Source: Haloarcula ordinaria
Lineage (GTDB): Archaea > Halobacteriota > Halobacteria > Halobacteriales > Haloarculaceae
Assembly (NCBI RefSeq): GCF_029338275.1
Contig: NZ_CP119789.1
Location: forward strand, 1,922,001 to 1,986,000
Direction: 5' to 3'
DNA length: 64,000 bases
Each line of letters opens with the position of its first letter. Position 1 is the stretch's first letter. A model generated the notes under the pieces. The model saw nothing but the letters and a program-made list of their open reading frames with translations. It made no database searches and was not told the origin of the DNA. The position numbers and the translations under genes are program-made. Below, piece after piece: positions 27,768 through 37,054 of this stretch.

Positions 27768-29501
27768 ATGGACGACGCCTTACGCGAACGCATCGAGGAG
27801 GCCGCCGAGACGAACGCCCTCCTCAACGCGGTCAAACACGACAGCGAGGCACAGGTGGGGGCCATCATGGGCCCGCTCATGGGTCAGAACCCCGACTTCC
27901 GCGAGTACGGCGACGAGATTCCGGGCGTCATCGCCCCGGTGGTCGACCGGGTCAACGGCATGGACGCCGACGAGCGCCGTGAGCGCCTGGCCGAGCTCGC
28001 CCCGGAGAAACTCGAAGAGCTGGAGGCCGAGGACGAGGGCGAGGACCACCCACTGCCCGACCTGCCGGGCACGGAGGACGTCGACACCGTCCGGATGCGC
28101 GTCGCGCCGAACCCGAACGGCCCGTGGCACATCGGCCACGCCAGGATGGCCGCCGTCGTCGGTACCTACAAGGACCGCTACGACGGCGAGTTCGTCTGCC
28201 GGTTCGACGACACCGACCCCGAGACCAAGCGGCCGGACCTCGACGCCTACGACCAGATTCTCCACGCCATCGACTACCTTGGCTTCGAACCCGACGACGT
28301 GGTCCGAGCGAGCGACCGGGTCGAGACGTACTACGAGTACGCCCGCGACCTCATCGACGCCGAGGGGGCCTACACCTGCTCGTGTCCGCAGGGCGAGTTC
28401 TCCGACCTGAAGAACAGCGGCGAGGCCTGCCCGCACCGCGAGAAGGACGTCGAGACGGTCCACGAGGAGTTCGACGCGATGGTCGACGGCGAGTACGACA
28501 GCGGCGAGATGGTGCTGCGGGTCCGGACCGACATCACCCACAAGAACCCCGCACTCAGGGACTTCGTCGCCTTCCGGATGATAGACACCCCTCACCCCCG
28601 CGAGGAGGCCGCCGACTACCGCTGCTGGCCGATGCTCGACTTCCAGAGCGGCCTCGACGACCACCTGCTCGGGGTCACCCACATCATCCGCGGCATCGAC
28701 CTGCAGGACTCGGCGAAGCGACAGCAGTTCGTCTACGACTACTTCGACTGGGAGTACCCCGAACTCGTCCACTGGGGCCACGTCCAGGTCGACGAGTACG
28801 ACGTCTCGCTGTCGACCTCGACGATCTCGGAACTCGTCGCCGATGGGGAACTCGACGGCTGGGACGACCCGCGCGCGCCGACGGTCGCCAGCCTCGAACG
28901 CCGGGGTATCCGTGGCGAGGCGCTGGTCGAGGCGATGGTCGGCCTGGGGACCTCCACCTCGAACGTCGACCTCGCGATGTCCTCGGTGTACGCGAACAAC
29001 CGCGACCTCGTGGACGACGAGACGGACCGGGCGTTCTTCGTCAGGGACGACGACGAACACGGCGGCCTCGTCGAGCGGATGATGGTCGGCGGCCCCGACG
29101 AGGGCCATCCGCCGGTCCACCCAGACCACGAGGACCGCGGCAAGCGCGACATCTCTGTCGTGAGCGGCGTCGCAATCGAGGGCGACGACCTCCCGCCCCA
29201 CGGCGAGCGCGTCTGGCTGAAGGGTTACGGCTGTGTCCGCCACACCCGCGACGCCTTCGAGTACGCCGGCGACGACATCAGCGCCGTCCGCGAGGAGGGT
29301 GTCGACGTGGTCCACTGGGCGCCGGCCGACGGCCCCAAACTCCGACTCCGGACGATGGACGGCGACGTGACCGGTCTCGTGGAACCGGGCGTTCTCGACT
29401 ACGAGCCGGGCGACCTGCTCCAGTTCGAGCGCATCGGTTTCGCCCGGGTCGACGACATCGACCCCGACGGCGAGTCGGTCGCGTACTTCGCACACCCCTG
29501 A
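27768..29501 (+). CDS. gltX: Glutamate--tRNA ligase (archaeal type)
   Basis: This 577-residue class Ib synthetase of the archaeal/eukaryotic branch is usually non-discriminating, charging tRNA-Glu and tRNA-Gln for later amidation. N-terminal helical domain (1-90), HIGH-equivalent PNPNGPWHIGHARM, FVCRFDDTDPETKRPD, KMSKS-equivalent VSLSTSTISELV, and a beta-barrel C-domain of the GlnRS kind (VAIEGDDLPPHGERVWLKG). ATG 27768 is chosen because a longer frame adds residues matching nothing; a TTTTGA element about 30 bases earlier could be its TATA box. Confidence 0.96.
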   Translation: MDDALRERIEEAAETNALLNAVKHDSEAQVGAIMGPLMGQNPDFREYGDEIPGVIAPVVDRVNGMDADERRERLAELAPEKLEELEAEDEGEDHPLPDLPGTEDVDTVRMRVAPNPNGPWHIGHARMAAVVGTYKDRYDGEFVCRFDDTDPETKRPDLDAYDQILHAIDYLGFEPDDVVRASDRVETYYEYARDLIDAEGAYTCSCPQGEFSDLKNSGEACPHREKDVETVHEEFDAMVDGEYDSGEMVLRVRTDITHKNPALRDFVAFRMIDTPHPREEAADYRCWPMLDFQSGLDDHLLGVTHIIRGIDLQDSAKRQQFVYDYFDWEYPELVHWGHVQVDEYDVSLSTSTISELVADGELDGWDDPRAPTVASLERRGIRGEALVEAMVGLGTSTSNVDLAMSSVYANNRDLVDDETDRAFFVRDDDEHGGLVERMMVGGPDEGHPPVHPDHEDRGKRDISVVSGVAIEGDDLPPHGERVWLKGYGCVRHTRDAFEYAGDDISAVREEGVDVVHWAPADGPKLRLRTMDGDVTGLVEPGVLDYEPGDLLQFERIGFARVDDIDPDGESVAYFAHP

Positions 29502-29570
29502 GCCGCGCCGAACCGACCGTTCGGGGCCGTCGCCGAATGCTTTTTACTGCGGACGGTCGGACTCACCGAC

Positions 29571-30826
<1,256 letters not shown>

Positions 30827-30986
30827 CACGCCACAGTTCTCTGCCGCGCGCCCCACGCAGGGGGCGTCTCACCTCGACGCAGAACCCCCCGATAGCGCCG
30901 CTTCGACCCTCGATACTGTGGGATTCGACGCTGCGACCTCGTCGGGACCGTCGAGACCGCCGAACCCGCTCGTGTCAACCGGTTTT

Positions 30987-31002
30987 GTAAACATAAGTTT
31001 AT
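30987..31002 (+). promoter_or_regulatory. etfBA-fixC promoter with an overlapping near-palindrome
   Basis: GTAAAC-ATAA-GTTTAT (one mismatch from a perfect 6+6 inverted repeat) overlaps the likely TATA element AGTTTATTA about 45 bases before the etfB ATG. A repressor bound there would block TBP. The 30827-30986 part of the gap has no gene I can recognise. Confidence 0.4.
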
Positions 31003-31046
31003 TACTGTCCCGTCGTTGAGATACGACTACGAGGGTCGTTAGACAT

Positions 31047-31901
31047 ATGCACACTGTAGTCTTGACGAAAGGTGTTCCCGACTTCCGCGAGGGGCAGGTG
31101 TCCTTCGACGAGGACGGACACCTCGAACGCGGGAAGACACCGACGGTGATGAACCCGAACGACAAACACGCGCTCCGAGCGGCGTTCCAGACGAAGGTCC
31201 GGAACGGCGGGAACGTCTCCCTGATGAGTATGGGTCCGCCGGGGTATCAGGAGGTCCTCCAGGAGGGGATGCGGGACGTCTACGCCGACGACCTCTATCT
31301 CCTCTCGGACCGTGAGATGGGCGCTGCGGACACCTGGGCGACGGCGATGACCGTCGCCACTGGCCTCGAGAAGCTCGAGGAGCCGCCGGACCTCGTCTTC
31401 GCGGGGTTCAAGACCGCCGACGGGGAGACTGGCCACACCGGCCCCCAGACCTGCTGGTGTCTCGACTGGCCGATGATAACCCACGTCATCTCGCTGGACA
31501 TCGACGAGGACGAGGGCGTCGTCCGGGCCAAGCGACTGGTCGACGGCGACATCTCCGAGATAGAGACCGTCGAGGCCCCGATGCCGTGTTTCATCGTCGC
31601 CGACCCCGAGTTCGAGCCGACCTACCGCAAGGCGAACCACCGGCTGAGACACAAGGACCTCCGCGAGGAGACCCAGGAGCGGGCCGAGGACTACGAGGAC
31701 CTCGTCACCGTGTGGGACCACGAGGACCTCAATCTCGACCCGGACTACATCGGACTGGACGGGTCGCCGACCATCGTGGCCGGCGTCGACCCAATCCCGA
31801 AGGCGCCCTCCGAACGGGAGGCGACGCACATCGAGGCCGACGACGACGCGGCGATGGAACAGGTACTCGACGAACTGACTCCTTATGCGGCAGGTGACTG
31901 A
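31047..31901 (+). CDS. etfB: Electron transfer flavoprotein beta subunit (FixA/EtfB)
   Basis: This 284-residue protein has an AMP/FAD-binding Rossmann-like fold that partners with EtfA. MHTVVLTKGVPDFREGQVSF is the usual start; then MNPNDKHALRAAFQ, YLLSDREMGAADTWATAMTV, and ADGETGHTGPQTCWCLDWPM, the nucleotide-binding stretch. It accepts electrons from acyl-CoA-type dehydrogenases. Two bases separate it from etfA. The Cys-rich CWCLDW in place of the usual GxxGxxxAxxL loop is a point of difference from group I ETF and is compatible with the Fix-type group. Confidence 0.9.
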   Translation: MHTVVLTKGVPDFREGQVSFDEDGHLERGKTPTVMNPNDKHALRAAFQTKVRNGGNVSLMSMGPPGYQEVLQEGMRDVYADDLYLLSDREMGAADTWATAMTVATGLEKLEEPPDLVFAGFKTADGETGHTGPQTCWCLDWPMITHVISLDIDEDEGVVRAKRLVDGDISEIETVEAPMPCFIVADPEFEPTYRKANHRLRHKDLREETQERAEDYEDLVTVWDHEDLNLDPDYIGLDGSPTIVAGVDPIPKAPSEREATHIEADDDAAMEQVLDELTPYAAGD

Positions 31902-31903
31902 CG

Positions 31904-33562
31904 ATGGTAGATTTAGACCCCACAGAACACGAGATCGCGGACCTCGGACCGAAGATCAAGGACATCGACGACCCGGACGAACTCCGGGAGATGCTCGAAC
32001 TCGAGGAAGGCGGTGAAGACCGTGTACCGGTCAAGACGCTCATCGAGAGCCGCATCGAGACGCTCGAGGAAGAAGACGAGGAGGTCGACCCCGAGACGGT
32101 CGACCTCTCGGACCTGACCATCGCCGACATCGCGAACATGGTCCGGGACGTCGACGACGGGGACGTCCTCCGTGACATCCTCGAACGCGAGAAGGACGGC
32201 GAGAACCGTAAAGGCGCTATCAGCCAGATAGAGAGCCGAATCGAGTCGATCGAGGGGACCGAGGAGGACGAGGACGCCGGCGAAGTCGAGTACGTCCCGC
32301 CGGAAGAGAAGTACCCCGAACTCGACCATCCGACCAACGACAAGCGGTGGGTCGAGGGCATCGCCGGCGCGGAGTACCGCGACATGTGGGTCTACTGCGA
32401 GACCCAGGCCGGCGAACTGGTCGACGTCTCGAAGGAGATGCTCGGGAAGGCCCGCCAGCTGATGGACGACTACAACGATGACTACGACGAGAACGAGCGC
32501 GTCGTCGCCGTCCTCATCGGCTCGGAGGCGAGCGAGCATGTCGACGAAGTCGTCGCCCACGGCGCGGACCTGGTCCTCTACCACGAGGACGACCGGCTGG
32601 AGCGGTTCCGGCACAAACCGTACACGGAGATCTTCTGTGACATGGCGCGTGCCGGCGGCGAACTCGCTCACGAGGACCGCCAGGAGGTCGACTGGAAGGA
32701 CTACCACGAACCGCGCTACACGCTGTTCCCAGCGACCAACAACGGCCGGGACCTCTCGGCGCTCGTCCAGGGCGCACTCGACTCGGGCCTGGCCTCCGAC
32801 TGCTCGGGGCTGTACATCGAGAACACGATGATATCCAACCCCGCGAAGGTCGGCACGGCGGGCGACAAGAAGGAGTTCGAGAAGGTCCTGCACATGAAGC
32901 GGCCGGACTTCTCGGGCTTCGAGTACTCCACCATCCTGTGTATCGACAAGCCCAACCGTGACTTCCACCCACAGGGCGGCTCGGTCATCCCGGGGAGCTT
33001 CGACATCCAGGATCCCGACTACGAGCGCGAGGCCGAGGTCGTCGACTACGAGATGGAGCTCGACGACGATTGGTTCCTCGTCGACGTCACCGAGTTCGAC
33101 CAGCTCTCCGGCGGCGTCGACCTCACCGGCAACGAGGTCGTCGTCGCGGTCGGGCGCGGCATCGGCGATGACCCGACGCGGGGCGTCGAGCTCGCGCTCG
33201 ACCTCGTCGACGCGTTCGACGACGCCGACCTGGGCCTCTCCCGTGGCGTCATCACCTCCTCGTACCAGTTCGACGGCCACGTCGAGCAGTACATCGGCGA
33301 GGACCGCCAGATCGGCGAGTCCGGCCAGGAAGTCGAACCGCCCATCTACATCGCGGCCGGCATCTCCGGGGCCATCCAGCACAAGGTCGGCTGCGACGAG
33401 GCCGATACCATCATCGCCATCAACACCAACCCGGACGCCGACATCGCGGACTTCTCGGACTACGTCATCGAGGGGGACCTCTTCGACGTCCTCCCGCGCC
33501 TGACCGAGGCCGTCGAGTCGGGAGACCTCGCCACGGCGCTCCAGGAGGTCAGCGATGACTGA
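31904..33562 (+). CDS. etfA: Electron transfer flavoprotein alpha subunit (FixB/EtfA) with duplicated N-terminal module
   Basis: This 552-residue protein is about 200 residues longer than usual. Residues 148-552 are the ETF-alpha core, with FAD loop VAVGRGIG.., SYQFDGHVEQYIGEDRQIG and the C-terminal GISGAIQHKVGCDEADTIIA/INTNPDADIADFSDYVIEGD. The first 130 residues hold two copies (about 10-56 and 72-118) of a helical module of pattern IADLxxxIxDIDDxDxLRxxLExE..G..R......IxSRIExxE, joined by Asp/Glu-rich linkers. The reading frame and composition are continuous, so this is a real fusion. It overlaps fixC by eight bases. Confidence 0.93.
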   Translation: MVDLDPTEHEIADLGPKIKDIDDPDELREMLELEEGGEDRVPVKTLIESRIETLEEEDEEVDPETVDLSDLTIADIANMVRDVDDGDVLRDILEREKDGENRKGAISQIESRIESIEGTEEDEDAGEVEYVPPEEKYPELDHPTNDKRWVEGIAGAEYRDMWVYCETQAGELVDVSKEMLGKARQLMDDYNDDYDENERVVAVLIGSEASEHVDEVVAHGADLVLYHEDDRLERFRHKPYTEIFCDMARAGGELAHEDRQEVDWKDYHEPRYTLFPATNNGRDLSALVQGALDSGLASDCSGLYIENTMISNPAKVGTAGDKKEFEKVLHMKRPDFSGFEYSTILCIDKPNRDFHPQGGSVIPGSFDIQDPDYEREAEVVDYEMELDDDWFLVDVTEFDQLSGGVDLTGNEVVVAVGRGIGDDPTRGVELALDLVDAFDDADLGLSRGVITSSYQFDGHVEQYIGEDRQIGESGQEVEPPIYIAAGISGAIQHKVGCDEADTIIAINTNPDADIADFSDYVIEGDLFDVLPRLTEAVESGDLATALQEVSDD

Positions 33563-35216
33563 CGACTACGAGCACTACGAGGCCGTCGTCGTGGGCTGTG
33601 GACCCGGTGGAGCCGCCGCCGCGGCGAACCTCGCGCGAAACGGCGTCGAGACGCTCGTCCTCGAACGGGGCGTCGACGCCGGCTCGAAGAACGTCTCCGG
33701 CGGGCTCATCTACGCCGAGGAATCCGCACCGTACACCATCGACAGCCTGTTCCCCGAGTTCCGCGAGCAGGCCAGCGAACGGCCGGTAACGGAGAACTAC
33801 ATCCACAACATCGCCGGCGACCAGGTGAAGTCCTTCGACATCGGCGACCTGCACCACCACGACACCGAGTGGTCTGACGCGGTCCTGCGCCGGAAGATGG
33901 ACTCCTGGCTCGCCCAGCGCGTCCACGAGCTCACCCGCGAGAACGGCGGCGGACTCCTCACGGAGGTCCACGTCACCGGTCTCCTGCGGGAGGACGGCGA
34001 GATCGTGGGCGTCGAGATGGAGGAGCTCGACCCGATAAAGGCCGACATGATCGTCGCCGCCGACGGCGTCAACTCCGAACTCGCTCGCGACGCCGGGTTG
34101 ATGGACTGGGAGGACCCCGAGGACTGGTTCCAGGGCGTCAAGGCCACCGTGGAGATGGACCCGGAGACCATCAACGAGCGGTTCGACATCGACGAGGACG
34201 AGGGCGTCGCCCACCTGTTCTCCGGCGACCTGTTCGACGGGGTCCGTGGCGGCGGGTTCCTCTACACCAACGAGTCGACACTCTCTATCGGGACCGTCTT
34301 CCACCTCGATTCCATCGCGGACGAGGAGGCCGAACCCCACGAGCTGTTGAACAACCTGTTGACCCACCCGCTCATGGCCCAGTGGCTGGGCGACGAGTAC
34401 GAGGAGCTGGAGTACAGCGCCAAGCTCGTCCCCGACTCGAAGAAGGTGGCACACAAGTCGCCCCACCAGGACCGCCTGGTGCTGGTCGGCGACGCGGCGG
34501 GGCAGATGCAGGCCCAGGGCCCCATCATCAAGGGGATGAACCACGCGGTGACCGCCGGGGCGCTGGCCGCGGAGGCCTTCGCCGACGCCAAGTCGCGTGG
34601 CACGCCACACCAGGCCGGCGAGCTCTACGAGTCGAAGCTGTACGACGAGGGTGTGATGGACAAACTCCGCCCCTCGAACTACAACATCTTCGGTAAGATG
34701 GGCGAGCTTGAGGCGGTCGACAACGTCTCGAACTCGCTCGTGAAGTCGACCGTGGGACGTGTCGGGGTCAAACTGGCGGGCGGACTCCTCGAACGAGCCT
34801 ACTCCTCGCCGACCCTCGTCTCGATGATTCCGGACACGAAGCTCCCCTACGTGACCCTGCCGACGGTCATCGCGGAGGAACTGGGCGAGCGCGTGACCGA
34901 CACCAACACGGTCGAACCGCCGGAGCTGGACGACCGTATCGGCGACCTGACCTACGACGTCGGCGACCCGCACATCGAACTGGTGGACAACTCCTTCGAG
35001 GCGTCGGGCACGGCCGTGACGGCCTGTCCGGTCAGCGCGAAGGACTTCGGTGGCGGCTGTTATCGCGACGAGACGGTCAAGACCAACGGCGCCGAGGAAC
35101 ACCTCGTGAGCCTCGACACGCAGCCCTGCGTCGAGTGTGGGACCTGTGCCGTCGTCGCCGACACCAACTGGGAACACCCGGCCGGCGGGAAGGGCGTCGA
35201 CTACAAACAGGGATAG
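33555..35216 (+). CDS. fixC: Electron-transfer-flavoprotein:quinone oxidoreductase-like protein with fused FixX ferredoxin
   Basis: This 553-residue protein has FixC-type FAD-binding part (VVVGCGPGGAAAAANLARNG, GLIYAEESAP, LVLVGDAAGQMQAQGPI, GMNHAVTAGALAAEAF) up to about 440, then a FixX-like ferredoxin carrying TACPVSAKDF, GGGCYRDE and PCVECGTCAVV, enough cysteines for one 4Fe-4S cluster. It should take electrons from reduced EtfAB and pass them to membrane quinone, or bifurcate them. A membrane-facing segment is probable in the hydrophobic GVMDKLRPSNYNIFGKM area. Last gene of the etf operon. Confidence 0.93.
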   Translation: MTDDYEHYEAVVVGCGPGGAAAAANLARNGVETLVLERGVDAGSKNVSGGLIYAEESAPYTIDSLFPEFREQASERPVTENYIHNIAGDQVKSFDIGDLHHHDTEWSDAVLRRKMDSWLAQRVHELTRENGGGLLTEVHVTGLLREDGEIVGVEMEELDPIKADMIVAADGVNSELARDAGLMDWEDPEDWFQGVKATVEMDPETINERFDIDEDEGVAHLFSGDLFDGVRGGGFLYTNESTLSIGTVFHLDSIADEEAEPHELLNNLLTHPLMAQWLGDEYEELEYSAKLVPDSKKVAHKSPHQDRLVLVGDAAGQMQAQGPIIKGMNHAVTAGALAAEAFADAKSRGTPHQAGELYESKLYDEGVMDKLRPSNYNIFGKMGELEAVDNVSNSLVKSTVGRVGVKLAGGLLERAYSSPTLVSMIPDTKLPYVTLPTVIAEELGERVTDTNTVEPPELDDRIGDLTYDVGDPHIELVDNSFEASGTAVTACPVSAKDFGGGCYRDETVKTNGAEEHLVSLDTQPCVECGTCAVVADTNWEHPAGGKGVDYKQG

Positions 35217-35228
35217 GGACGACTCGCG

Positions 35229-35588
35229 ATGACCCGGCAGTACGTCGACCGAATCCGTACGCTCGAACGTCGGGCCGAGGCGGCCCGAGACTCGTTCGAC
35301 CCCGACCCGCCGGACGACGACCGGGCGATGACTGTCGTCAGGGAGGGCTTTGGGCCGACAGTTTCCCTCTACTGCGAAAGTCGCACCGGGGACGCCTGGG
35401 TGCGGTTCGACGGCGACACATTCGACCGGCTGGAAGCGACGATGAACGCCTGGCTCGACCTGTACGCGGCGTGTTACGGGGTACAGTTAGACGGCACTTA
35501 CGCCATCCGTGAGGCCGCCGAGCTGCTGGTCGACACCCACAACGCTCGGGACACCGCACAGGTGCTGACCGGCGTCCCCGACCGCTGA
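35229..35588 (+). CDS. Conserved haloarchaeal hypothetical protein
   Basis: This 119-residue acidic protein begins MTRQYVDRIRTLERRAEAAR (a helix), has four short strands around SLYCESRTGDAWVRFDGDTF, and ends with a helical YAIREAAELLVDTHNARD. No known catalytic motif. Twelve bases after fixC on the same strand, so perhaps part of the transcript. The family is not one I can name. Confidence 0.7.
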   Translation: MTRQYVDRIRTLERRAEAARDSFDPDPPDDDRAMTVVREGFGPTVSLYCESRTGDAWVRFDGDTFDRLEATMNAWLDLYAACYGVQLDGTYAIREAAELLVDTHNARDTAQVLTGVPDR

Positions 35589-35628
35589 CCGGGACCCGAG
35601 TAACGACACCCTTCTCGCTGGGTTCCGT

Positions 35629-35637
35629 ATTATAAAA
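35629..35637 (+). promoter_or_regulatory. TATA box of the acetyltransferase gene
   Basis: ATTATAAAA lies about 35 bases before ATG 35669 and fits a short leader. An in-frame GTG at 35654 would be too close to the initiation point to be used comfortably. Confidence 0.5.
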
Positions 35638-35668
35638 CGTTAAGTACCGACGTGTGGTAACTTCCCGC

Positions 35669-36400
35669 ATGCAACTTACGGAGCCGCTGCAGTTCGACCA
35701 CGAAGACCGGAAAGAGATCTACGAGTACATCGAATCGCACGGCTCGGTGAAACCGGAGGATGCACGCCACGCACTCCAGATGGACCCCCGACCGTTCGGC
35801 CACCACGTCGCAATTCTGAAGCGCGACGGCGTCCTCGAGGAGCACGACGGAACCATCAGGGTCGCCTACGAGGACACAGTCGAGGAGGAGTTCCGGGCCG
35901 ACGACGTGGAGTTCACCATCCGCCAGGCCCGCCAGGAGGACCTCACTGGACTCGTCGGGGCCATCCGCGAGGCCATCGGTGGCGGGGGCTACGTCGACGC
36001 CGAGACGGTCGCGGACGTCGTCGACAGCGAGGGCGTGTTGCTGCGCCACAACGAGCTCGAGTCGCGCATCTTCTTCGTGGCCTGCATCGACGACGAGGTG
36101 GTCGGCTGGGTCCACCTCAAGCACCCCGAGAGCCGCAAGCTCGGGCACACGGCCGAGCTCACGCTGGGCGTCCTCGAACGCTACCGCGGCAACGGCATCG
36201 GCTCGCACCTGCTCGAGCGCGGGACCGAGTGGGCCGCCTCGAACGACTTCGAGAAGCTGTACAACTCGATTCCGGCGTCCAACAGGGACGCCATCGAGTT
36301 CCTGGAGGGCCACGGCTGGGAGGTCGAGGCCGTCCGGGAGAACCACTACAAGTTCGACGAGACGTACGTCGACGAGACGATGATGGCCATGGACCTGTAA
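35669..36400 (+). CDS. GNAT acetyltransferase with N-terminal winged-helix domain
   Basis: This 243-residue protein has two parts. Residues 1-70 look like a winged helix (DHEDRKEIYEYIESHGSVKP, then RPFGHHVAILKRDGVLEEHD), and 85-243 are a GNAT acetyltransferase with acetyl-CoA loop LTLGVLERYRGNGIGSHLLE, catalytic-region TVAxxDS-like strand HLKHPESRKLG and C-terminal YNSIPASNRDAIEFLEGHGW. The combination suggests a DNA-binding or protein-acetylating regulator. ATG 35669 is preferred. It converges on a small zinc-motif gene, one base apart. Confidence 0.88.
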   Translation: MQLTEPLQFDHEDRKEIYEYIESHGSVKPEDARHALQMDPRPFGHHVAILKRDGVLEEHDGTIRVAYEDTVEEEFRADDVEFTIRQARQEDLTGLVGAIREAIGGGGYVDAETVADVVDSEGVLLRHNELESRIFFVACIDDEVVGWVHLKHPESRKLGHTAELTLGVLERYRGNGIGSHLLERGTEWAASNDFEKLYNSIPASNRDAIEFLEGHGWEVEAVRENHYKFDETYVDETMMAMDL

Positions 36401-36401
36401 G

Positions 36402-36566
36402 TCAGCGCCACTCCTCGCCGTAGTCGTCTAATGGTTCTGCGACGACGCCGTCTTTCTGTGCCCACACGCGTGCGTGCCCCGTACAGACCTTTCTGTTCGC
36501 GTCCCAGGGGATGTGGAGTTCGACCGCGGCCTCCCGCTCGCAGTCCGCTTCCCAGCACTCGGTCAT
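36402..36566 (-). CDS. Small Cys/His zinc-binding-type protein
   Basis: A 54-residue protein, MTECWEADCEREAAVELHIP followed by a stretch with KVCTGH and a C-terminal EPLDDYGEEWR. The four potential ligands C4, C9, C28 and H31 have C-x4-C-x18-C-x2-H spacing, a small zinc-finger pattern. Its ATG overlaps the stop of the DUF456 gene by four bases (ATGA), and DUF456 in turn overlaps tmcA, so this is the third gene of the tmcA transcript. Too short for most gene callers. Haloarchaea encode many such one-domain zinc proteins of unknown partners. Confidence 0.75.
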   Translation of the reverse strand: MTECWEADCEREAAVELHIPWDANRKVCTGHARVWAQKDGVVAEPLDDYGEEWR

Positions 36567-37054
36567 AGGAGCGCGACCACCACCATCGTGACGAGTATCG
36601 ACCCGGTCAGCAGCGCCTGGACGACGCCCGTGGCGAGCATCCCGACCGTCGTGACGAGCGCGGCCTTCGCCCCCTTGCGGGCGTCCTGCTGGCGGCGGAA
36701 CTCGACGAGGAAGACGGTGGCCGTGACGCCGAGGATGATACCCAGCGGTCCTGTGAGGAAGAAGAGGACGAGACCGACGAGTCCCGCGATAACGGCCGTC
36801 AGGTTCGAGGCGCCACCTACCCTGGCGGCGACAGCCCCGCCGACGAGGTCGACGACCCAGGTCAGGACGGCGACGAGCACTAAGCCGGCCAGCAGCAGGG
36901 TGCCTGGCTCACCCGTCGCGTACCAGTAGAGTAAGACGCCGCCCAGCGAGAGCAGTGCGCCGGGCACCTGCGGAACGAGGCTGCCGACGACGCCGCCGAC
37001 GAGCAGGGCGAACGCGACGACGACGAGGGCCAGCGCGAGACCAGACGATATCAT
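36563..37054 (-). CDS. DUF456 domain membrane protein
   Basis: This 163-residue protein has about four to five membrane helices: SGLALALVVVAFALLVGGVV, VPQVPGALLSLGGVLLYWY, a GTLLLAGLVLVAVLTWVVDLV helix, GGASNLTAVIAGLVGLVLFF and LVTTVGMLATGVVQALLT. The PGxxLSLxGxxLY loop is typical of DUF456. Function unknown. It starts at the ATG overlapping the tmcA stop, so the three genes are one unit. Confidence 0.85.
   Translation of the reverse strand: MISSGLALALVVVAFALLVGGVVGSLVPQVPGALLSLGGVLLYWYATGEPGTLLLAGLVLVAVLTWVVDLVGGAVAARVGGASNLTAVIAGLVGLVLFFLTGPLGIILGVTATVFLVEFRRQQDARKGAKAALVTTVGMLATGVVQALLTGSILVTMVVVALL

Noticed and set aside
27780..29495. A 571-codon open frame antisense to gltX
   Set aside because: High G+C and the codon pattern of the real gene leave the opposite strand free of stops; the translation has no known motif.
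31904..32350. A frameshift or mis-joined gene before etfA
   Set aside because: One continuous frame, normal codon use and acid composition, two in-register repeats: a real extension.
31913..33382. A 489-codon antisense frame on etfA
   Set aside because: Shadow of a strongly coding gene with no family signature.
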